Shown one piece after another: positions 7,355-15,758 of a stretch of DNA of 38,704 nt (positions are counted from its first letter, which is position 1; every line of letters starts with the position of its first letter). The translations under genes and the position numbers were made by a program. The stretch comes from Methanosarcinaceae archaeon. Lineage in GTDB: Archaea; Halobacteriota; Methanosarcinia; Methanosarcinales; Methanosarcinaceae. Location: the NCBI GenBank assembly GCA_030611265.1, contig JAUWQD010000024.1, positions 1-38,704 on the forward strand, written 5' to 3'. The notes under the pieces were generated by a model, which was not told the DNA's origin, did not search any database, and worked only from the letters and a program-made list of their open reading frames with translations.

Positions 7355-8335
7355 TTAGACACATCTGATCTTAGTTTCAAGCATTCGCGCCGCAGCATAA
7401 GCCGGAAACACCTTTGATATCTCGCTTCCCCATTTTTCCGAAACTGATATGAGATCGAATCCAAGTCGTTTTGCAGCCTCCTTGATCATAAATTCACCAA
7501 TTCCCGCAGAAGCAATCGTATTCAATCCATGTTTTTGTGCCACATCAAAGATCGCATCGCACAATAACGACACCTGTTTCTCTTTTACCTGCTTCGCAAT
7601 GCTCATAATGTCTTCTTCTGAAACTTCGGTAAGGTCTGCACAGACCACACGCCCAAGACGGCGAGCCGCATCTGTTTTTGTGTTTCCCGCACCATCGGCG
7701 GTCTCACATGTGTATATCTGCTGTGTAATATCGCCAAGAAGCAGGTATGCATCTGCAGTAGTCGCGAACAGTTCAGATGATAGGCGACATGTGCCGTCCC
7801 TGACCTTTACACTGTCAAGCAATGTCGCAACATTGGTGCGCAAAGTGCCGGCATAGACAAGTTCACTTCGCAAAAGGCGCGAGAAATCTGTATGTCCTGC
7901 TCCGTGTTTACCATCGATTATTGGAATAATGTCACTTGTGGTACTTCCAACATCCACAAAGATGCAGTCCCCGACTTCCGAACCAATCAGGTCTGCAGAT
8001 GCCGCCCAGTTGGCAGCAGCCAGTTTCTGTATGTCGTCAAAGGATGTGTTGAATAAGCCTTCATTGTTCACGTACTTGATCTCGCAATCGAACGCATTTT
8101 CAACAGCATCCATTATGAAACGAATGCCTTCTTCCTTATCCGAAAAGCAGTCTGCAAGTTCACCCGTCATCGCAACACTGAGTTTATCGGGCTGTAACCT
8201 GTCTGCCGCCTCTTTAAGTGCAGTTGGCAACCTTGTATCTTTCCAGAGCGGAATATAGTGCAGCTCAATAATGCTGCCATCCGATGATGCAAGTTTCGTG
8301 TTCGCACCGCCAATATCAATTCCAATTATCTTCAT
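7355..8335 (-). CDS. mfnF: Methanofuran biosynthesis protein MfnF (gamma-glutamyltyramine:aminomethylfuran-PP condensing enzyme)
   Basis: This 326-residue cytoplasmic protein belongs to the H4MPT-linked C1 transfer / hydantoinase-like ASKHA family. It starts MKIIGIDIGGANTKLAS, where the glycine-rich turn is the first phosphate loop. VDVGSTTSDIIPI, near residue 130, is the second. Known MfnF joins (5-aminomethylfuran-3-yl)methyl diphosphate to gamma-glutamyltyramine during methanofuran assembly. The ATG at 8335 overlaps the mfnD stop as ATGA and agrees with family starts, so the nine-codon upstream extension is rejected. The pair mfnD-mfnF gives consecutive pathway steps in one operon. Its product is the cofactor of the Fwd complex encoded at 31755-35933. 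Confidence 0.88.
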   Translation of the reverse strand: MKIIGIDIGGANTKLASSDGSIIELHYIPLWKDTRLPTALKEAADRLQPDKLSVAMTGELADCFSDKEEGIRFIMDAVENAFDCEIKYVNNEGLFNTSFDDIQKLAAANWAASADLIGSEVGDCIFVDVGSTTSDIIPIIDGKHGAGHTDFSRLLRSELVYAGTLRTNVATLLDSVKVRDGTCRLSSELFATTADAYLLLGDITQQIYTCETADGAGNTKTDAARRLGRVVCADLTEVSEEDIMSIAKQVKEKQVSLLCDAIFDVAQKHGLNTIASAGIGEFMIKEAAKRLGFDLISVSEKWGSEISKVFPAYAAARMLETKIRCV

Positions 8336-9243
8336 TTCAGATCCTCTTTTGTGAACATGCATTCTCCGCTGATGTCAACCGAATCGGGAAGTCCCCCCAG
8401 GCGATTTTTGAGCAGCAGATCGGCAATCTCCTGCTTCATTACTTTGCTGATGGAAAACAAGGATGTGGTCGGTCGCGGGTTCACATCAACCACATAGGGC
8501 TTGTCAGCAAGCACGATATCAACACCCACATACCCGCGGCATGAAAGTGCATCAGCAGCAGCAATCGCTGTATCATACAATTCATTTTGCCGTGCTGTTT
8601 TATATGGTGTCAAGTTGCCGTTGTAACCTATGTCCGAATTCTCATTTTCAGGATGAATGTCTATAATCTGTTTATTGACAGTTAATGGAAGCGGCTTTTC
8701 CCCACAGATCAGACTTACGCTCAGGTGCTCGCCTTCGATGTACTCGGTCGCGATAAAACCCTCATGCTCCGTAAAATTAGTGCATATCCGCGTATCCTCC
8801 GAAGCACACCCATAACGTGGTTTAACAACATAACGGCCACCTTCGGCATGATCTACAATTTGCGGAGCAGGTATTCCTGCAGAGTTAAGGACTTCAGTGC
8901 ATCTAACCTTATCCGCACACAATGCCGCCGATTCGGGAGTGCATCCAAAATTGAATGTATTGTTTTCTATAATCGTCGAAAGATCGAAAAGCAACTCATC
9001 CGGTGCGATTACCAGTCCGGCATCACAATTTTTTGCTTCACGTTCCAGCACGGTCTCAAAGTTACCCTCATTCGACTCGATAAGTGTACCGTTCGCGAGG
9101 GTTGTGCCGGCTGTTAGATACACAACGTTGTGCCCGAGTTTAGTGAAACTATCGGCAATTGTTTGCAACATTGCCCTTCCTTCGAGAAGAAATGTGCCAC
9201 CCATTCCAATGCCGACAGCGTACTCTGCGAGTAGGATTTTCAT
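8332..9243 (-). CDS. mfnD: Tyramine--L-glutamate ligase MfnD (ATP-grasp)
   Basis: This 303-residue ATP-grasp enzyme couples glutamate through its gamma-carboxyl to tyramine, an early step of methanofuran synthesis. The N-terminal pre-ATP-grasp domain holds the GMGGTFLLEGRAML segment. The nucleotide-binding lysine is in RYVVKPRYGC near residue 150. The metal-binding acidic patch is VGVDIVLADKPYVVDVNPRPTTS near residue 255. ATG 9243 is preferred over the ATG at 9276 because a TATA box is centred 28 bases before 9243, implying a leaderless mRNA. It overlaps mfnF by four bases. Confidence 0.9.
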   Translation of the reverse strand: MKILLAEYAVGIGMGGTFLLEGRAMLQTIADSFTKLGHNVVYLTAGTTLANGTLIESNEGNFETVLEREAKNCDAGLVIAPDELLFDLSTIIENNTFNFGCTPESAALCADKVRCTEVLNSAGIPAPQIVDHAEGGRYVVKPRYGCASEDTRICTNFTEHEGFIATEYIEGEHLSVSLICGEKPLPLTVNKQIIDIHPENENSDIGYNGNLTPYKTARQNELYDTAIAAADALSCRGYVGVDIVLADKPYVVDVNPRPTTSLFSISKVMKQEIADLLLKNRLGGLPDSVDISGECMFTKEDLK

Positions 9244-9263
9244 GAAAGATGCAAGTGCATTAT

Positions 9264-9278
9264 TGGATATATACATTT
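9264..9278 (-). promoter_or_regulatory. TATA box of mfnD-mfnF (leaderless transcript)
   Basis: On the minus strand TGTATATATCC (9276-9266) lies 28 bases before ATG 9243, so transcription should start at or next to the start codon. Confidence 0.6.
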
Positions 9279-9367
9279 GTTATTATGCGGGGGGCGGAAT
9301 GATTGTTGCGTGTTTGTGGGATCTATTGAATAACTAGTGTATCGATTCCAAAATAACATATCACAAG

Positions 9368-9649
9368 TCATGCATCAATTCCACCAGGCATTTCATCTAT
9401 TTTGTATTTCCACTTAAATATCACTGGTGTTTCATTTATGCCGTCAAAATACCGACTCGTACGATCAATCAGTTCTTCTTTTGACGATACCCTCATTCTC
9501 CCTGACTCCTCCACAAGTCGCCTAAGGCTCAAACGAAGATGTTTACATTTCCATGCCAAATGTCTGTAGAAAATCATCCCTATGATGCACAGGAAAATAT
9601 GTGCCCTGATGTTGAAATCATTGTGGTGGTTGAATGGTCCTACTCTCAT
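9368..9649 (-). pseudogene. Remnant of a DDE transposase (IS1634/IS4-like), C-terminal part
   Basis: The 93 codons contain GPFNHHNDFNIRAHIFLCII and GMIFYRHLAWKCKHLRLSLR. These match the conserved region after the catalytic glutamate in IS1634-type transposases, where R-x-HIF is followed by a hydrophobic helix and a basic helix. The rest of the transposase and the insertion-sequence ends are not seen. The fragment begins within about ten bases of the stop of the secretion gene at 9659, so an insertion followed by deletion probably set this boundary. Confidence 0.65.
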
Positions 9650-9658
9650 CCCCCATAT

Positions 9659-11614
9659 TTAGATCAATCCCCTGAATATCAACCTGGAAGCAATCGCAGA
9701 CACCGTAAACACAATCACCGAAACCGGCAGCATCTGCCCGAGGTCATACATCAACTGTGGCTTGTCGCCCCCATATTCGATAGTCCCCGAAAAACGCGTA
9801 AGTATCGCCGTAACCAGCATGAGATATATCCCGACCGCGAGCATGAACAGGTCAGGCGAGATGGATTGGTTCAGGTTTTCGGGATTGATCTGCGCAGGTC
9901 CCGGGATCATGTTCGGAGGAAGGCGCGCGAGACCTTCTGCCACATTCTGCAAAATCTTCTGGATAACTTCGGAAAGCGCGATTGTCACACCACCGATAAG
10001 CGGCGCAAAGATCGCTGCAGTTGAGCGCATTGTGGAAGTCATATCATAAAGAGATCGCTTGATGTTCAATTCGACCTCCTGCAACTCTTTTAAGTGGTCA
10101 GCCAGTTTGATGATCGCAACGCCTGCAGCCTCGTGGCTCTTGTGGACACTCTCTGCAAAGAGCAACATCGTTGTCGTGATCCTGTCTGAATATATGTCTT
10201 TGAACGCACCAAAATCCTCATCGAATATCGCAGACAAAATCGTTGCCCGCATACTGATAAGATTGGTCGATATCTTTCCAAACGCATTCCCGATGGACGA
10301 ACCTTTCATTGTCATTGCAGTATGCGCAAACGCTTCTTCTGCCGACCTGCCTTCTGAAATGCGCCTGCCGAGTATGAAAAGCGCATCTGCGAACTCATGC
10401 TCCATCTTCCGGATGTTGTCACGTATCTTCTTGTATGGGGCGTATGCCGCATTGAGATATATCGCAATTGCAACAACCATTCCCAGTAAAACAAGGAGTG
10501 TTGGAGGCAATAATCCCTCAAGAGTACCCGTGGAAATTATCCCGTGAGGATTTCCAAGATACACCATAACATAGCCGGAAATGGAGATCGCAGTCCCGAT
10601 AACCAAAGCCACGACCAGCGCCACCCGTCTTTTCATTTTAATGTTGGCAAGCCCGGGATGAGTATCGGGAATGGACTGCGGAGTGAATGCAGCCGGACGT
10701 TGCATCAATATATACTCAGCATATACAAATGTAAGAAGCGGGAGCGCAATGTCATACACAATAACGAGCGTCAGGATGTTGAACCGCAAGCCTACAACCG
10801 TAACGGCAGGGAGGAGTGCCACAAGCGCGAGCGGAATGAGGATGAAGATCGAATACAGGACATAGGTCGGAGTCTTGAGTTTTGCCGCGAATCCGTCCAT
10901 GAGAACCTTCGTACCATCAAGAACAATGTCAAGCGAGCGGTTGAGTGTGATGATGCGCTGCGCATCATCAGGTTCGCTCGTGGAACTCTTGATAAGGTGC
11001 AATGCCCGTTTGAAATATTCACTGTCCTTACCCCACAGATTTGCAAAATCCACAACAGCATCGTCCATGCTGCTGTAAGCACGGATCTGGAGGTTCCACA
11101 TCATCTTCTTGAGATCCCTCGCGAGCGGGCGGGTTGAGTTCTTTGCAGCAAACAGTACCGCACGCTCCATATTTGGAACGAGTTTCATTGCCATCACGAT
11201 GTAACTCAAAACCTCGGGAATATCGCCAAGTGACTGTACTTTCATAAATTTGGCATGTATCTTTACATACTCGCTCAGGTATACAAGCACAATGACAGGG
11301 ATTGCCACTGTGATAACAGCAAACATGACCAATACATTGGATTCAAAGGTTGTTATTTGGAACAGCAGTGCATCAATAAGCAGCGTAGCAACCAGTGCAC
11401 CAAGTGCACCCACGTATGAAAACAAGGCTGTCTCGAACGGTTCCACATCAAAACCAGTAAAACTTAAGGCATCCTTGTATTCCTGACTAACCGCCTGCTC
11501 GGACTTTTTGGCGAAAGAATCGACATCCCCAACAAGCCATCTAAATATTACAATGTTGCGGGATGTGAACTTACACGCCCTCAAGTACCAATTCCCATTG
11601 TAGTCATTCTCCAA
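9659..11614 (-). CDS. Type II/IV secretion (pilus) system integral membrane protein, TadC/ArlJ-like
   Basis: This 651-residue polytopic protein has two T2SSF-type domains. One is at about residues 130-260 (QSLGDIPEVLSYIVMAMKLV) and the second at about 430-560 (EFADALFILGRRISEGRSAE). Paired transmembrane helices surround them (about 60-110, 260-320, 340-420, 550-650). It is the membrane platform that couples the ATPase encoded just upstream (14 bases away) to pilin assembly. Duplicated T2SSF domains are typical of archaeal type IV pilus platforms. No pilin, prepilin peptidase or archaellum accessory gene (arlH, arlG) is in the window. An adhesion pilus or secretion role is therefore more likely than motility. 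Confidence 0.88.
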   Translation of the reverse strand: MENDYNGNWYLRACKFTSRNIVIFRWLVGDVDSFAKKSEQAVSQEYKDALSFTGFDVEPFETALFSYVGALGALVATLLIDALLFQITTFESNVLVMFAVITVAIPVIVLVYLSEYVKIHAKFMKVQSLGDIPEVLSYIVMAMKLVPNMERAVLFAAKNSTRPLARDLKKMMWNLQIRAYSSMDDAVVDFANLWGKDSEYFKRALHLIKSSTSEPDDAQRIITLNRSLDIVLDGTKVLMDGFAAKLKTPTYVLYSIFILIPLALVALLPAVTVVGLRFNILTLVIVYDIALPLLTFVYAEYILMQRPAAFTPQSIPDTHPGLANIKMKRRVALVVALVIGTAISISGYVMVYLGNPHGIISTGTLEGLLPPTLLVLLGMVVAIAIYLNAAYAPYKKIRDNIRKMEHEFADALFILGRRISEGRSAEEAFAHTAMTMKGSSIGNAFGKISTNLISMRATILSAIFDEDFGAFKDIYSDRITTTMLLFAESVHKSHEAAGVAIIKLADHLKELQEVELNIKRSLYDMTSTMRSTAAIFAPLIGGVTIALSEVIQKILQNVAEGLARLPPNMIPGPAQINPENLNQSISPDLFMLAVGIYLMLVTAILTRFSGTIEYGGDKPQLMYDLGQMLPVSVIVFTVSAIASRLIFRGLI

Positions 11615-11628
11615 CCTGTCTCACCCCC

Positions 11629-13968
11629 TCATTTAGACGATATCATGTACCCTGACGAAAAGTCATCAAACCACTCGGACCATCGGTTGTAAATATTCTG
11701 GTAATCAGGTCCATGCGAGTTTGTTTTCTCGTTATCCATGAACAGCCAGAACATGTTATTTGACATACTCACAACATCGGCTTCAACAAGTGCCGGATTG
11801 ATTACCCCTGCCTCAGCCATTCTTCCCTTTATCTTTGCCCGCATCCTGATGTTACGTGATGCGGCATCGATCGAGATTCCCCATTTCTTTGCAACCTTGC
11901 CGATCAACTCTGACTGGCCGCGGTCTAAAATATCTGTGGAAACAAGTGAATCTATTGATGCATCGAATGAGAGAATGTCAGTGAACACTTCTGTGTGATC
12001 TGCACCATCATCCCATGTACTGTTGACCTCTGAGACTTGAACCACCCTTTTTGTTTTTGTCATGCTGCCGCCCAGTCTGGTATTGGAGCATACGACAACG
12101 GCGTCCGTGCCTTTGAACGATGCCGACGGCACACCAAGGGTATGAACTATTCGCTCATAGACCGCTTTTGTTGACGCACCGTGTATCGTGCCGATGACAG
12201 AATTTCCGGCGGTTCCGATTTGCATTGCTTCATACAGCACTGCAACTTCGGGTCCGCGCACTTCACCTATCACAAGAGAAGAGTTTCCGAGCCGAAGCGC
12301 TGCACGCAAAGCAACATCGGGCGCAATCTCCACACTTGATTTGATGATCGCGGATTGTGAGTTCATGCCCTGCACTTTCCAGCCAAGTTGCTGGAGGTCA
12401 CTGATCGGTATCTCGCGCGTGTCCTCGATAGTCAGTATCCTGTACTTTTGCGGTATTTCGAGGAGCATGGCGCAGAGCAGTGATGTTTTTCCTGCACCCA
12501 CATCTCCTGCAACAAGCACGGACGACTGCCCATCCATCATAAAACTCAATAGGCCCGCAGCCAGTGGAGTGATCGATCCAGTGTTTATCAACCTTGGAAG
12601 CGTCCATGGGGTGCGTGCGTGTTTACGAAACGCATACGCCAGCCCGTTGGCACTGAGTGGGTCGCCGATGACCGAGACCCGCACCCCGTAATCCTTTAGT
12701 TCCATCTCAAGCACAGGCGTTGCCTCTCCAAATGGGCGGCCACTGATGGCGCGGAACCTTGATACCATTGAATCAAGGTCGTCCTGTGAGAGGAATATGT
12801 TTGTGGCACATTCGTCGCCATCCATTACCACGTGCACAGGATTCAGGTCGGCAGGGGCGTTGATGTAAACATCTGTTACCCGCTCATCAGAGAGCAGGTC
12901 TTCAAGTATCCCCAACCCTGTGGTGTATTTTGCCAGCAGGTCGGAATATGTGTTTATCTGGTAAGGTGTCAACGCACTACTATGCACTTTGGCATCGTCT
13001 ACCAGCATTTGTTTTCCCATGCGCCTGAAGTATTCCCTTGAATTTGAAGGGTCAGCGAAGTTCAGATCGGCAGGGCGGTGGCGTATCATCTTTTTGCGCA
13101 CCCTCTCGATGAGTTTCAGTTCCAGTGGTTTGAGATTATATTCAAGAGGCGTTATGACATACAGTTTTTCGGGTCTGTCCGTGAGTTCGTATATCGACAC
13201 TTCCAGACTTCGCCCATCATTGTGCCTGACATCATAGCATTCCAGAAATGTCGTGTTTTCGGGAAGTTCGGTATAGATGCGTGATGTCGAGAATGCAGGT
13301 CTGACATGGGATTTAATATGTTTGTCATAGTCAAATGTGGTTGTGTCAGGGTTGAGGGAGGGGTTAAGATATAAGTTCATAAAACTGCTTTTGAGTCCTG
13401 ATGCCGTATCTCCCATCTCATCCAAAATTGCAGCGAATTCCTCAACACAGTTGATACATTCGGGATTGTCCGATCGATCGGTTGGTTGAAGTTCTGCCGG
13501 ATCGACCGACTGCATGAGAGAATGATATGCCTTTACAGGATCCTTTCGGGCAATTTCGATGATAGAATCGATCAACTCTTTTCGCTTGTCCACACACTCC
13601 TGCCGCATGGGCTGTGTGCAGTCGCCTGCGGCGACTTCCACACTGCTGAAAGAGTTCAGGTAGTCCTGGAATCGCGCGAACGCATAGAGCAGTTTGAGGT
13701 CACTGCCCTCATAATCCCTCTCATATAGATGGGATAGCACGACCCTGTCAACTCGGGGTTCTGCCAGAAGGATTGAAAAAATATTCCTGCGACATGTTTC
13801 ATTGTTCAATGTCGAGTCGATGTCACAATCCCTGCAATTTATCAATATTGACTTTTGGTTCTTGGTGTGCTTTGCTTTATAAGTGCACAATTTTTGTTCG
13901 TTGTCGTTTCGTTTGAATAATGAAAATGGAAATTTTGTTTTTCGCACCACGTTTTTCTGCCCATCCAT
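11629..13968 (-). CDS. Type II/IV secretion system ATPase (TadA/GspE/ArlI-like)
   Basis: This is a 779-residue cytoplasmic hexameric motor for pilus assembly or secretion. The Walker A motif AGDVGAGKTS is at residues 487-496. The acidic segment LTIEDTREI is at about 512-520, the Walker B-like SLVIGEVRG at 564-572, and the His box TIHG at 594-597. The N-terminal 300 residues are long and poorly conserved. They hold cysteine pairs C45/C48 with C59, and C171/C174, which may bind zinc or iron. It precedes the TadC-like platform gene by 14 bases. ATG 13968 is the first start; no clear ribosome site is seen. Confidence 0.9.
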   Translation of the reverse strand: MDGQKNVVRKTKFPFSLFKRNDNEQKLCTYKAKHTKNQKSILINCRDCDIDSTLNNETCRRNIFSILLAEPRVDRVVLSHLYERDYEGSDLKLLYAFARFQDYLNSFSSVEVAAGDCTQPMRQECVDKRKELIDSIIEIARKDPVKAYHSLMQSVDPAELQPTDRSDNPECINCVEEFAAILDEMGDTASGLKSSFMNLYLNPSLNPDTTTFDYDKHIKSHVRPAFSTSRIYTELPENTTFLECYDVRHNDGRSLEVSIYELTDRPEKLYVITPLEYNLKPLELKLIERVRKKMIRHRPADLNFADPSNSREYFRRMGKQMLVDDAKVHSSALTPYQINTYSDLLAKYTTGLGILEDLLSDERVTDVYINAPADLNPVHVVMDGDECATNIFLSQDDLDSMVSRFRAISGRPFGEATPVLEMELKDYGVRVSVIGDPLSANGLAYAFRKHARTPWTLPRLINTGSITPLAAGLLSFMMDGQSSVLVAGDVGAGKTSLLCAMLLEIPQKYRILTIEDTREIPISDLQQLGWKVQGMNSQSAIIKSSVEIAPDVALRAALRLGNSSLVIGEVRGPEVAVLYEAMQIGTAGNSVIGTIHGASTKAVYERIVHTLGVPSASFKGTDAVVVCSNTRLGGSMTKTKRVVQVSEVNSTWDDGADHTEVFTDILSFDASIDSLVSTDILDRGQSELIGKVAKKWGISIDAASRNIRMRAKIKGRMAEAGVINPALVEADVVSMSNNMFWLFMDNEKTNSHGPDYQNIYNRWSEWFDDFSSGYMISSK

Positions 13969-14265
13969 AAATTTTTGTGGTACTATTGGTGTTAACTACT
14001 AAAACATTCCGATGTTGTTTTTGGGAGGGGTGGAAGTTGAAAAGATAGAAGTTAGGCGTATACGACACGTGAACTGATAAGCCTCAAAGCATAACAAACG
14101 GTCTAATTACAGTTACAGGAATTTCCACGTAAATGTATATTTCCAAAATATTCCATCTACATAATCCCTATTCTGCAAATGATTTTATTGACTACGGTAA
14201 TTGTTAGACAGCCTCAAAACCGACAATCTCCATTTAGTGCTTTATAGAATTTCAGGAAACTATTA
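13969..14265. other. Intergenic stretch without recognisable gene
   Basis: This AT-rich sequence lies between the divergent secretion ATPase and UbiA genes. I see no conserved ORF, RNA gene or repeat before the near-palindrome array that starts at about 14266. Confidence 0.5.
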
Positions 14266-14349
14266 TGTTCACATTTTTAATATTACGCATATATTATCAA
14301 TATAATGCCCATATTATTAATATTATGGCCATACTATCAAAATCATGAA
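14266..14349. promoter_or_regulatory. Tandem array of about 20-bp near-palindromes before the UbiA gene
   Basis: Consecutive units follow a CATATTATNAATATTATG-like pattern. They are GCATATATTATCAATATAAT (14287-14306, extended by GC), CCATATTATTAATATTATGG (14309-14328) and CCATACTATCAAAATCATGA (14329-14348), with a weaker unit before them (14266-14286). The 20-22 bp spacing puts each site on the same face of the helix. Such arrays usually bind an oligomerising regulator. Confidence 0.6.
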
Positions 14350-14364
14350 CATAATATATAAGTA
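14350..14364 (+). promoter_or_regulatory. TATA box of the UbiA-family gene
   Basis: ATAATATATAAG at about 14351-14361 lies some 30 bases before ATG 14388, giving a leader of only a few bases. The near-palindrome array ends directly at this box. Confidence 0.55.
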
Positions 14365-14387
14365 GGTGCGCACATATTGAGAATTGT

Positions 14388-15299
14388 ATGAATGTGAACT
14401 ACGGATACTATGAAAAAAATGAGACTAACGGATTCGCTGTTGAACAACTTCTCAATCCAATTTGGAATGAGTTTATTTATAGTGGGCATTTATTTGCCCT
14501 GGGTGCAATTAGTGTTGTTGCCATGTGCGCCATTCTTTTTAATATCCCCGTCACCTGGGATTTTTTAGCACTCATCTATTTTATATTTTATCCAATTTAT
14601 TTTTATGATTATTCCAGAGGTGCAAGTGACGACTTATTAACAAATTCAAAAAGAGCGGAACATTTCAAGAATAAAAAGAAAACATCTTTTATTATTTATG
14701 GTTCATTTTTAATTACCGGAATCATTTCACTCTATTTCAGCAATTTTCTTACGATGTGTATCAGCTTCACAATCCTTGTATTTGGTTTGCTTTACGGCTC
14801 TTATTTTAAATTGCTGACCAAAAAAATTGTCGCATTTAAAAACATTTATGTTTCATCTGTTTGGGCATTGCTGGTAGTATTTTTATTTTATTACTATTCC
14901 TTTCCGTTGACGTCCGCGGCAATACTGATCACTACATTTATTTTTATGAGAATATTTATTATTCAAATCCTATTTGACGTAAGGGATGTGGAAGGAGACA
15001 CGAAAAAGGGACTGCGAACCATTCCGGTTGTGTTGGGAAATCAAAAAGAGTTCAATCTTTTAAAGAATCTGAATATCATCACAATACTAATGATATGTTA
15101 TGGCATATACTTTAATCTGATTCCCATAATTTCATTCGTGATTCTTTTAGCAATTCTTTATAGCTTTTATTATATTGAAAAGATCAGGGCATGTAAGAAA
15201 GATCATTCCTGCTATTTGCTTGCAGCCGTGGAACCAACACTCTGTTTTGCTCTTATTTTCTGCAGCAATTGCTTTTTTACCATATTTAGTGCGATTTAA
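14388..15299 (+). CDS. UbiA-superfamily prenyltransferase
   Basis: This is a 303-residue protein with eight or nine transmembrane helices. The second aspartate-rich motif DVRDVEGDTKKG (near residue 197), followed by RTIPVVLG, is diagnostic of UbiA prenyltransferases. The first motif, normally NDxxDxxxD, appears as YDYSRGASDD near residue 75, so the diphosphate-binding site is atypical. Members attach polyprenyl chains to aromatic or glycerol acceptors in quinone, heme or archaeal lipid synthesis. No pathway neighbour shows which product is made here. The gene has its own promoter with an array of operator-like palindromes, so specific control is likely. Confidence 0.85.
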   Translation: MNVNYGYYEKNETNGFAVEQLLNPIWNEFIYSGHLFALGAISVVAMCAILFNIPVTWDFLALIYFIFYPIYFYDYSRGASDDLLTNSKRAEHFKNKKKTSFIIYGSFLITGIISLYFSNFLTMCISFTILVFGLLYGSYFKLLTKKIVAFKNIYVSSVWALLVVFLFYYYSFPLTSAAILITTFIFMRIFIIQILFDVRDVEGDTKKGLRTIPVVLGNQKEFNLLKNLNIITILMICYGIYFNLIPIISFVILLAILYSFYYIEKIRACKKDHSCYLLAAVEPTLCFALIFCSNCFFTIFSAI

Positions 15300-15374
15300 A
15301 CTTGAGCATTCAAAGATTCACTAAAAACCAATAGCAACAGAACCAATCGCCATAGTCCCTACTAAAAGATTAAT

Positions 15375-15531
15375 GGATCTCCCCAACATTGAGTGGGTAA
15401 ATATTCGACGGGATGAACAGGATTTTCAGGATGGGGCGGACCACTCATATCCTGTCAATCCTGTTCATCCTGTCTATTAATTCAGGAAATATGATATCCA
15501 TGTTTGAAAACATATCCGGAATAGTGATGTT
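15375..15531. repeat. Dispersed repeat R1, copy 1 (long inverted repeat)
   Basis: The core is a 21-bp inverted repeat. The left arm GATGAACAGGATTTTCAGGA(T) is at 15412-15432 and the complementary arm ends at 15469, separated by a GC-rich loop. Flanks GGATCTCCCCAACATT and AATAGTGATGT recur in copy 3 (38570-38698), and the core recurs in copy 2 (28396-28518). It is non-coding and intergenic. Confidence 0.85.
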
Positions 15532-15590
15532 GCCCACACAATGTTAAAGAGAACCAGATTAATCTGCCAGTCATGGTAAAAAATATTCAT

Positions 15591-15660
15591 CGCAGGGGAC
15601 ACTCACATCCTGCGGAGTTGAGTGCCTGCTCCGCCCGTGGGGCGTGCAGGTCGCAGAAGG
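15591..15660. repeat. Dispersed repeat R2, copy 1
   Basis: The shared pattern is ACACTCAC..CCT.CGGAGTT, then GTGCCTGCT.CGCCCG and CGTGCAGGTC. The second half can fold as a hairpin (CTGC...GCAG). A second copy is at 31568-31648. It is GC-rich compared with its surroundings. Confidence 0.75.
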
Positions 15661-15666
15661 TCGTTG

Positions 15667-15695
15667 TTTTTCCCTGTGTCTCCCTGTGGTTTTCC
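15667..15695. repeat. Inverted partner of the repeat at 16893-16920
   Basis: The reverse complement reads GAAAACCACAGGGAGACACA, then GGGAAAAA. It matches the element on the other side of the histidine kinase gene in opposite orientation. Confidence 0.6.
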
Positions 15696-15758
15696 GAACC
15701 ATTCCAGAAGATAATAAAAAGCCTCTAAAAGATAGACAAAAAAAATGAAATACTGGTT

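Noticed and set aside
9539-11137. Several long open frames on the plus strand opposite the secretion genes (for example 10059-10547 and 10544-11137)
   Set aside because: They are antisense shadows of the strongly supported platform and ATPase genes, low in complexity and without start signals.
14287-14348. CRISPR or minisatellite reading of the 20-bp units before the UbiA gene
   Set aside because: The units are adjacent, without spacers, degenerate and promoter-linked, so an operator array fits better.
15375-15531. CRISPR-like appearance of repeated AGGAT/ATCCTGT words
   Set aside because: The words form one inverted repeat per site at three distant loci. There are no regularly spaced direct repeats with spacers and no cas genes in the window.
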